From Streptomyces sp. S465 (GTDB lineage Bacteria > Actinomycetota > Actinomycetes > Streptomycetales > Streptomycetaceae): 64,000 nt of DNA. Where the stretch lies: NCBI RefSeq assembly GCF_026898115.1, contig NZ_CP114036.1, positions 6,938,001 through 7,002,000 on the forward strand, written 5' to 3'. Shown here in pieces: positions 58,618-64,000 of this stretch (the first letter of the stretch is position 1; each line of letters opens with the position of its first letter). The position numbers were made by a program, and so were the translations under genes. Below the pieces are notes generated by a model. That model did not search any database, was not told the DNA's origin, and saw only the letters and a list, made by a program, of their open reading frames with translations.

Positions 58618-59787
58618 ATGTTCCCGGGCATGAGCGTATCCGGGCTGCTGCCCGCCAGGACCGAACTGCGGCCCGTGGTCTCCGAGTTGAGGCTGTCGGC
58701 CTTCAAGACCCACCGCCGTGCCGCCTTCCGGCTGGGTCCGCTGACCCTGATCTCCGGGCCGAGCGGCAGCGGTAAGTCCGGTGTGCTGGAGGCGTACACG
58801 GCGCTCGCGCGGCTTGCGAGCGGCGCCCGGCTCGCGGAGGTGTTCCGCGATCCGGCGGCGTACATCCCGCGCCGGGCGCGGCCGGACCGGCAGGGGCGGC
58901 GAGGCTTCCGCATCGGCTGCACCGTGGACGGCCCGGTCGGGCCGGTACAGCTCGATGTCGCCGTCCAGGCCGAACCCGAACTGCGCATCGTGGGCGAGCG
59001 GATGACGGGCGCGGGGGAGACCCTGCTGGAGACGGCGCTGCGCGACCCGGGGCGGCGCTGTGTGCAGGCCGCCTGGCACACGGCCGGCGCGGTCGCGGTG
59101 ACCCGCGCCCCGCTGCCCGACGACCGGCTCGCGACCTCGCTGCTGCCGCTGCGGGTGGCGGGCACCACGGAGGGGCAGCGGCTCGCGCTGGCCGCCGCCG
59201 AACAGGTGGTCATCGCGCTGCGCTCGGTCTTCCCCTGCGATCCGCGGCCGGAGCGGATGCGGGCGCCGGCGGCGCCGAGGGACGGGCGGCTGCGCGGCGG
59301 CTGCGAGAACCTGGCGGCGGTGCTGCGGCGGACCAGCCGGGAGTGCGGTACGCGGCATGCGGCGCTGGTCGCGGCGGTCCGGGCCGGATGCGCCGGACCG
59401 GTGGAGGGCCTGGTCACGGAGGGGCACGCGGACGGGGCGGTGCGGGCCCTGGTCGAGCAGGGGGAGCTCGGCGCGATGCCCGTGGAGCGGCTGGGCGACG
59501 GCGAGCTGCGGTATCTCGCGCTCGCGCTGGTGCTGCTGACCGGGCCCGGCGTGCTGGCCGTGGACCCGGCGGCCGATGTGCTCCCCGCGCGGCAGGTGCT
59601 GACCGTGCTGGCCGACGGTTTCGACCGGTGTCTGGACCGGCGGCAGGCACGGGAACTGCTGGGGGTGGCGGCCCGGATGTGCGCACGGGGGCACATCCGG
59701 CTGGTGGGGACGGTGGGGGACGTGACGGGGGCGGTCGGGGACGCCCCCGTCACGGTGGTAAACCTGGGGCGTGAGCGAGTCCTATGA
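58618..59787 (+). CDS. AAA/ABC-type ATPase-like protein with degenerate Walker B
   Basis: A protein of about 389 residues in the RecF/SMC-like AAA_21 group. Walker A is LISGPSGSGKSGVLEAYTAL at about residue 50; RLGDGELRYLALALVLL near residue 305 resembles the ABC signature. The expected Walker B, hhhhDE, reads GVLAVDPAADV, so the catalytic Glu is missing, and ATP hydrolysis may be slow or lost. Starts at 58618 and 58630 are both plausible and neither has a good ribosome site. The end overlaps the MazG-like gene by 17 bp. Partner and role unknown. Confidence 0.75.
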   Translation: MFPGMSVSGLLPARTELRPVVSELRLSAFKTHRRAAFRLGPLTLISGPSGSGKSGVLEAYTALARLASGARLAEVFRDPAAYIPRRARPDRQGRRGFRIGCTVDGPVGPVQLDVAVQAEPELRIVGERMTGAGETLLETALRDPGRRCVQAAWHTAGAVAVTRAPLPDDRLATSLLPLRVAGTTEGQRLALAAAEQVVIALRSVFPCDPRPERMRAPAAPRDGRLRGGCENLAAVLRRTSRECGTRHAALVAAVRAGCAGPVEGLVTEGHADGAVRALVEQGELGAMPVERLGDGELRYLALALVLLTGPGVLAVDPAADVLPARQVLTVLADGFDRCLDRRQARELLGVAARMCARGHIRLVGTVGDVTGAVGDAPVTVVNLGRERVL

Positions 59788-60133
59788 GAGCGAGCGACGA
59801 ACCGACGGCCTGGACGTGGCCGTGCTCCAGCGCAGGCTGGCCGCCTTCGCGGCGGCTCGCGACTGGCAGCAGTACCACACCCCCAAGAACCTCGCGGCGG
59901 CGCTGAGCGTCGAGGCGTCGGAGCTGGTGGAGATCTTCCAGTGGCTGACGCCTGAGCAGTCGGCGCGGGTGATGGAGGACGAGGACGCGGCGGCCCGGGT
60001 CGAGGACGAGGTCGCCGATGTCCTGGCGTATCTGCTCCAGTTCTGCGAGGTGCTCGGGATCGACGCGCTCGCCGCGCTCTCGGCGAAGATCGACCGGAAC
60101 GAGGGGCGGTTTCCGGTGAACGAGAGGCGCTGA
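59771..60133 (+). CDS. MazG-like nucleotide pyrophosphohydrolase
   Basis: A 120-residue all-alpha NTP pyrophosphatase of the MazG-like (MazG_like, PF12643-type) group. The metal sites are ALSVEASELVEIFQWL and VEDEVADVLAYLLQFCEVLG (ExxE and ExxD). Such enzymes hydrolyse non-canonical or excess nucleoside triphosphates. GTG start at 59771 inside the end of the ATPase gene, so they are coupled. The related protein family is common in actinobacteria. Substrate is unknown. Confidence 0.88.
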   Translation: MSESYESERRTDGLDVAVLQRRLAAFAAARDWQQYHTPKNLAAALSVEASELVEIFQWLTPEQSARVMEDEDAAARVEDEVADVLAYLLQFCEVLGIDALAALSAKIDRNEGRFPVNERR

Positions 60134-60177
60134 CAGCCCGCTTGCAGCCCGCTTCGTCACTCTCCGTAGTGAAAAAG

Positions 60178-60202
60178 TTATCCACATCGCAACTGTTGTC
60201 AA
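60178..60202. promoter_or_regulatory. DnaA-box-like motifs upstream of DUF6099 gene
   Basis: TTATCCACA at 60178-60186 is a perfect E. coli-type DnaA box; TTGTCAACA lies at 60194-60202 and is one base from the Streptomyces-preferred TTGTCCACA. They sit in an unusually AT-rich patch (60165-60230) about 110 bp before the DUF6099 start. This could be a DnaA-regulated promoter. There are too few boxes to be an origin. Confidence 0.5.
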
Positions 60203-60311
60203 CAGATTCCTGAATTCCCCTAGCTTTTCGGCCTGACAGTCATCACTCTGGGTAGTGGAGGAGTGACGGGTGCGGAAAGTCCGTTGAGATCCGTTGAGAG
60301 GGGTGCGGGGA

Positions 60312-60797
60312 ATGGACGCGATGCGGCTGATCGGTGTCACCCGGCACGCCCTGGCGAAGGCCGGGAGCGTGCACGACATCGTGGCCGAAGCCTGGCAGGT
60401 TCAGGCGCTGGCCGAGGCGGTCGGCGGATATTTCGTGGTGAGCGGACCGGCGGCCGCGCGAGCGGAGGCGCGCGGTCTGTGCGAGGCGGGCGGGCGGGCG
60501 CGCGGCGCCCTGTTCCACCCGGCGTTGCACTACCCGACGCTGCGCGGCGGGCGCTTACGGGCCGCGCAGCTGACGGAGGTGCGCGATCCGAGGGAGGTGC
60601 TGCTGGCGCTGGGGGATCTGCTCGCGGAGGCGGGGTTCGCGCTGGTCGGCGTCGCCTCCAACACGGAGGAGGAGGCGCTGTACTGGCAGTGCGTGGAGGC
60701 GATCGACGCGGCGGACGAGGCCAGGGACCGGGTGCACGGGATGCTCAGGCACCTCACGTTCCGGGAGTGGGGTGGGGAGTGGGGCGGTGCCGCGTGA
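60312..60797 (+). CDS. DUF6099 family protein (tentative)
   Basis: A 161-residue soluble helical protein, starting MDAMRLIGVTRHALAKAGSV, with DIVAEAWQVQALAEAVGGYF next and CVEAIDAADEARDRVHGMLR near the end. It seems to belong to a family found in Streptomyces only (I recall DUF6099), without known function. A TTA codon at 60555-60557 makes it a possible bldA target. ATG 60312 is preceded by GTGCGGGGA. A DnaA-box-like promoter region lies upstream. Confidence 0.65.
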   Translation: MDAMRLIGVTRHALAKAGSVHDIVAEAWQVQALAEAVGGYFVVSGPAAARAEARGLCEAGGRARGALFHPALHYPTLRGGRLRAAQLTEVRDPREVLLALGDLLAEAGFALVGVASNTEEEALYWQCVEAIDAADEARDRVHGMLRHLTFREWGGEWGGAA

Positions 60798-60815
60798 GGA
60801 GGCAGGATGGGGGCC

Positions 60816-61739
60816 ATGGATCTTCGCATTTTCACCGAGCCCCAGCAGGGCGCGACCTACGACACCCTGCTCACCGTCGCCAAGGCCACCGAGGACCTCG
60901 GATTCGACGCCTTTTTCCGGTCCGACCACTATCTGCACATGGGAGGCGTGGACGGCCTCCCGGGTCCCTCCGACGCCTGGATCACCCTGGCCGGGCTGGC
61001 CCGCGAGACCCGGCGGATCCGGCTGGGCACCTTGATGACCGCCGCCACCTTCCGGCTGCCCGGTGTGCTGGCGATCCAGGTCGCGCAGGTCGACCAGATG
61101 TCGGGTGGCCGAGTCGAGCTGGGCCTGGGCGCGGGCTGGTTCGAGGAGGAGCACCGGGCCTACGGGATCCCCTTCCCCAAGGAGAAGTTCGCGCGGCTGG
61201 AGGAGCAGCTGGCCATCGTCACCGGGCTGTGGCAGACCCCGGTCGGCGAGACCTTCGGCTATGGCGGTGCCCACTACCAGCTGGTGGACTCCCCGGCACT
61301 GCCCAAGCCCGCGCAGAGCAAGGTGCCGGTGCTGATCGGCGGCCACGGGGCGACCCGCACCCCGCGGCTGGCCGCTCAGTACGCGGACGAGTTCAATATG
61401 CCGTTCGCCTCGGTCGAGGACAGCGAGCGCCAGTTCGGCCGGGTGCGGGAGGCGGCCGAGGCCGCCGGCCGCAAGGGCGACGACCTGGTGTACTCCAACG
61501 CGCTCGTGGCCTGCGTGGGCAAGGACGACGCCGAGGTCTCCCGGCGGGCCGCGGCCATCGGACGCGAGGTCGGGGAGCTGAAGGAGAACGGGCTGGCGGG
61601 CTCCCCGGCCGAGGTCGTCGACAAGATCGGCCGCTATGCGGAGGTGGGCGCCTCCCGGATCTACCTCCAGATGCTGGACCTGACCGACCTCGACCACCTG
61701 GAGCTGATCTCCTCACAGGTCCAGGCCCAGCTGGGCTGA
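60816..61739 (+). CDS. LLM class F420-dependent oxidoreductase
   Basis: A 307-residue luciferase-like TIM-barrel oxidoreductase (the subgroup starting MDLRIFTEPQQGATYDTLLT). Visible: DAFFRSDHYLHMGG, the LGAGWFEEEHRAYGIPFP signature of F420-dependent enzymes, and VLIGGHGATRTPRLAAQYAD. It would use cofactor F420 to reduce or oxidise an unknown substrate. Start: ATG 60816 fits family length and ATG 60807 is closer to GAGGAGG; both are in frame. It is followed by the methyltransferase gene 20 bp on. Confidence 0.9.
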   Translation: MDLRIFTEPQQGATYDTLLTVAKATEDLGFDAFFRSDHYLHMGGVDGLPGPSDAWITLAGLARETRRIRLGTLMTAATFRLPGVLAIQVAQVDQMSGGRVELGLGAGWFEEEHRAYGIPFPKEKFARLEEQLAIVTGLWQTPVGETFGYGGAHYQLVDSPALPKPAQSKVPVLIGGHGATRTPRLAAQYADEFNMPFASVEDSERQFGRVREAAEAAGRKGDDLVYSNALVACVGKDDAEVSRRAAAIGREVGELKENGLAGSPAEVVDKIGRYAEVGASRIYLQMLDLTDLDHLELISSQVQAQLG

Positions 61740-61759
61740 GTAAACCACCAGGAGCACCC

Positions 61760-62776
61760 GTGACGTCCGTACCCCGTCCGCCCCTCGCCGCCGCGCTGGA
61801 GCGTGGACCGCTCGTTCTCGACGGCGGGCTGTCCAACCAGCTGGAGGCACAGGGCTGCGATCTCTCCGACGAGCTGTGGTCGGCCCGGCTGCTGGCCGAT
61901 GACCCGGCGCAGATCGAGGCGGCCCACACCGCCTACGCACGGGCGGGCGCACGGGTGCTCATCACCAGTAGCTACCAGGCCACCTACGAGGGCTTCGCCC
62001 ACCGGGGCGTGGGCCACGAGGAGGCCACGGCGCTGCTGAGGCGCAGTGTCGAGCTGGCGCGCGCGGGGGCGGAGCGGGCGGCTGCCGAGCGGCTTGCTGC
62101 CGAGGGGGCGGCTACCGAGGGGGCGGCTGCGGAGCGGCCTGCTGCCGAGGGGGCGGCCGCGGGTGGTCGGGGCGCGCGGCCGGTGTGGGTCGCCGCCTCC
62201 GTCGGCCCCTACGGGGCGATGCTGGCGGACGGCAGCGAGTACCGCGGGCGGTACGGACTGAGCGTGGCCGAGCTGGAGCGGTTCCACCGGCCGAGGATCG
62301 AGGCGCTGGCCGCGGCCGGGCCCGATGTGCTGGCGCTGGAGACGGTGCCGGACGCCGATGAGGCCGCGGCGCTGCTGAGCGCCGTCGAGGGATGCGGGGT
62401 GCCGGTATGGCTCTCCTACAGCATCGCGGGGGAGGCCACCCGGGCCGGGCAGCCCCTGAGGGACGCGTTCGCCCTGGCCGCGGGGGCCGACCAGGTGATC
62501 GCCGTCGGCGTCAACTGCTGTGAGCCGGGCGACGCGGACCGGGCCGTGGAGATCGCGGCCGACACCACCGGCAAGCCGGTGGTGGTCTATCCGAACAGCG
62601 GAGAGGAGTGGGATGCCGCGACATCGAGCTGGCGCGGCCGGGCGACCTTCGACCCGGGGCGGGTGAGCGCATGGCACGACGCGGGGGCGCGGCTCATCGG
62701 CGGCTGCTGCCGGGTGGGTCCGGAGCGGATCGCGGAGCTGGCGGCCGTGGTGAGAAACCACGAGGTGCCGTGGTGA
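61760..62776 (+). CDS. mmuM: Homocysteine S-methyltransferase (S-methylmethionine type)
   Basis: A 338-residue zinc enzyme moving a methyl group from S-methylmethionine or SAM to homocysteine. The zinc cysteines are in GVNCCEPGDAD and the C-terminal IGGCCRVGPERI; the barrel begins VLDGGLSNQLEAQGCDLSDE. At residues about 103-138 there is an Ala/Glu-rich insert of imperfect repeats (AERLAAEGAATEGAAAERPA) that usual MmuM proteins lack. GTG start at 61760 after AGGAGC. The final codons (VVRNHEVPW) come from the first copy of a downstream 23-bp tandem repeat. Confidence 0.9.
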   Translation: MTSVPRPPLAAALERGPLVLDGGLSNQLEAQGCDLSDELWSARLLADDPAQIEAAHTAYARAGARVLITSSYQATYEGFAHRGVGHEEATALLRRSVELARAGAERAAAERLAAEGAATEGAAAERPAAEGAAAGGRGARPVWVAASVGPYGAMLADGSEYRGRYGLSVAELERFHRPRIEALAAAGPDVLALETVPDADEAAALLSAVEGCGVPVWLSYSIAGEATRAGQPLRDAFALAAGADQVIAVGVNCCEPGDADRAVEIAADTTGKPVVVYPNSGEEWDAATSSWRGRATFDPGRVSAWHDAGARLIGGCCRVGPERIAELAAVVRNHEVPW

Positions 62777-62839
62777 GAAGTCCTGGGGTGCCGTGGTGGG
62801 AAACGTTGGGGGTGCCGTGGTGAGAAACCATTAGGTGAC
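62747..62839 (+). repeat. Four tandem 23-24-bp repeats at the end of mmuM
   Basis: Units at 62747-62769, 62770-62792, 62793-62816 and 62817-62839, consensus GTGGTGAGAAACCNNGGGGTGCC. The first encodes the C-terminal residues of MmuM and its stop lies in the second; the last ends 29 bp before hen1. There are no unique spacers between units. Confidence 0.88.
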
Positions 62840-62868
62840 GGGCGCTTCGCCCGGCGATACTCGGACGG

Positions 62869-64000
62869 GTGTTCTTGACGATAACCACCACCGGCACCGC
62901 CGAGCGCCCCGCGACCGACCTCGGGTTCCTGCTGCACAAGCATCCCGACAAGGCGCAGCGGTTCTCGACCTCCCACGGCACCGCACACGTCCTCTACCCC
63001 GAGGCGACCGCCGAACAATGCACCGCGGCGCTGCTGTTGGAGGTGGACCCCGTGGCGCTGGTGCGGCGGGGCCGTGGCAAGGGCCGGGGCGGTGCCCCCG
63101 ACTCCGCGCTCGCCCAGTACGTCAACGACCGCCCCTATGCCGCCTCCTCACTGCTGGCCACCGCGTTGAGCGCGGTCTTCTCCAGCGCGCTGAGGGGACA
63201 GTGCAAGGCCCGGCCCGAGCTGCCGGAGCGGGCGCTGCCACTGCGGATCGAGGTGCCCGCGCTGCCCGCCCGCGGCGGTGCCGCCCTGGTCGAGCGGCTC
63301 TTCACGCCGCTGGGCTGGCAGGTGACGGCCGAGCCGGTGCCGCTGGACGAGGAGTTCCCGCGGTGGGGCGACTCGCGGTACGTACGGCTGGTGCTGGAGG
63401 GTGAGCTGCGGCTGGCGGACGCGCTGCGCCATCTGTATGTGCTGCTGCCCGTGCTCGACGACGCCAAGCACTACTGGGTCGCCCCGGACGAGGTGGACAA
63501 GCTGCTGCGCTCCGGCGAGGGCTGGCTGGAGCACCACCCCGAGCAGCGGCTGATCACCAACCGCTATCTGGCCCGGCGCTGGTCGCTGACGCGCAGTGCG
63601 CTGGAGCGTCTGGAGCTGGCGCGGCTCGCCGAGACCGACGACACCCAGGCGGAGGAGATCGACAACGCCGTCGGCGAACCGGCGGCCGAGCTGATGGAGG
63701 GAGAGATGCGGGGAGAGGGGGATGCGGGCGGCGCAGGCGGCGAACGCGGTGAAGGCGACGGGAGTCCCGAGAACCCGGTGCCGCTGGCGGTACGGCGGCG
63801 GGAGGCGATACTCGATGCCCTGCGCGGGGTCGAGGCGGCAAGGGTCGTCGATCTCGGCTGCGGCCAGGGCCAGTTGCTGGCCGCGCTGCTGAAGGAGGCG
63901 CGGTTCACCGAGATCGTGGGTGTCGATGTGTCGATGCGCGCGCTCAACGAGGCGGCGCGGAGGCTGCGGCTGGACCGTATGCCCGAGCGGCAGTCGGCCC
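62869..64000 (+). CDS. hen1: RNA 3'-terminal 2'-O-methyltransferase Hen1, N-terminal and start of methyltransferase domain (cut by window)
   Basis: The frame is open to the right edge (377 codons seen, about 470-500 expected). Residues 1-240 are the bacterial Hen1 N-terminal domain (LGFLLHKHPDKAQRFSTSHG, then HVLYPEATAEQCTAALLLEV; WGDSRYVRLVLEGELRLADA; YLARRWSLTRSALERLELAR). A linker of Glu/Gly-rich low complexity follows, then a SAM domain with VVDLGCGQGQLLAALLKEA. Bacterial Hen1 with Pnkp repairs ribotoxin-cut tRNAs and adds a protective 2'-O-methyl group. GTG start at 62869 lacks a good ribosome site. Pnkp is expected just outside the window. Confidence 0.92.
   Translation, partial: MFLTITTTGTAERPATDLGFLLHKHPDKAQRFSTSHGTAHVLYPEATAEQCTAALLLEVDPVALVRRGRGKGRGGAPDSALAQYVNDRPYAASSLLATALSAVFSSALRGQCKARPELPERALPLRIEVPALPARGGAALVERLFTPLGWQVTAEPVPLDEEFPRWGDSRYVRLVLEGELRLADALRHLYVLLPVLDDAKHYWVAPDEVDKLLRSGEGWLEHHPEQRLITNRYLARRWSLTRSALERLELARLAETDDTQAEEIDNAVGEPAAELMEGEMRGEGDAGGAGGERGEGDGSPENPVPLAVRRREAILDALRGVEAARVVDLGCGQGQLLAALLKEARFTEIVGVDVSMRALNEAARRLRLDRMPERQSA

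Noticed and set aside
60165..60230. Replication origin
   Set aside because: Only two DnaA-box-like motifs; no dnaA/dnaN and no dense box cluster as in Streptomyces oriC.
60263..61759. Long plus-strand extension that would fuse extra N-terminal sequence to the homocysteine methyltransferase
   Set aside because: The extension overlaps the DUF6099-like and F420-oxidoreductase genes in another frame and has no coding character; GTG 61760 with AGGAGC is the natural start.
62747..62839. CRISPR array
   Set aside because: Four direct repeats abut each other without spacers, and there are no cas genes in the window.

Overview
This window is high-GC DNA with strong third-position GC bias, GTG/TTG starts, ATGA/GTGA gene overlaps and very few TTA codons. 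Its gene set (parC, sepH, ptsH, cutRS, a conservon, GNAT/acyl-CoA-synthetase fusion) is that of a Streptomyces or close relative. Most of it reads as conserved chromosome, with short accessory insertions.

Layout. 1-4.2 kb: end of an acetate-type symporter, a CitA/DcuS-type two-component pair, and a Suc_Fer-like protein whose start lies against a near-perfect iron box. 4.3-12 kb: Sel1-like protein, topoisomerase IV subunit A, a paired M16 peptidase (active plus inactive subunit), and an M23 peptidase behind a recognisable c-di-AMP (ydaO) riboswitch. 12-19 kb: GntR regulator, HPr with a DasR-type site, a Pat-type protein acyltransferase, DUF5998, a phosphodiesterase and thymidine kinase. 19.1 kb: a 188-bp MITE-like element inserted in the CTAG that carried the stop codons of two convergent genes. 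19.3-35.8 kb: VOC protein, sulfurtransferase, SepH, aldonolactone oxidase with MFS exporter, coproporphyrin ferrochelatase, inositol-phosphatase-like enzyme, cutRS, DUF4193, dUTPase, DUF3710 and a secreted protein with an internal 68-bp duplication.

36-49 kb is rich in potassium functions: KdpD/KdpE without kdpFABC, two TrkA/RCK proteins, and a KimA-type K+ permease. Inserted between the TrkA genes and kimA is a conservon (CvnA, roadblock, DUF742, CYP157-like P450). Its usual GTPase is missing. A 68-codon ORF made partly of four 24-nt repeats sits at exactly that place and is overlapped by both neighbours. I regard this as the best candidate for something undescribed.

49.2-64 kb: TrmA-family methyltransferase; an accessory block with a DUF397/XRE/anti-sigma-like triad, a probable type VII-secreted restriction-endonuclease-fold toxin with a downstream immunity candidate, and ectABCD for ectoine and 5-hydroxyectoine; then an AAA ATPase, MazG-like enzyme, F420-type oxidoreductase, homocysteine methyltransferase and the start of hen1 (RNA repair), cut by the window end.

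A recurring theme is short tandem duplication in leaders and gene ends (parC-M16, cutR, cvn, ectB, mmuM), several of which duplicate or supply ribosome-binding sequence. Another is potassium and c-di-AMP: riboswitch, KdpD, RCK proteins and KimA belong to classes known elsewhere as c-di-AMP targets. All calls are by reading; no database search was possible.
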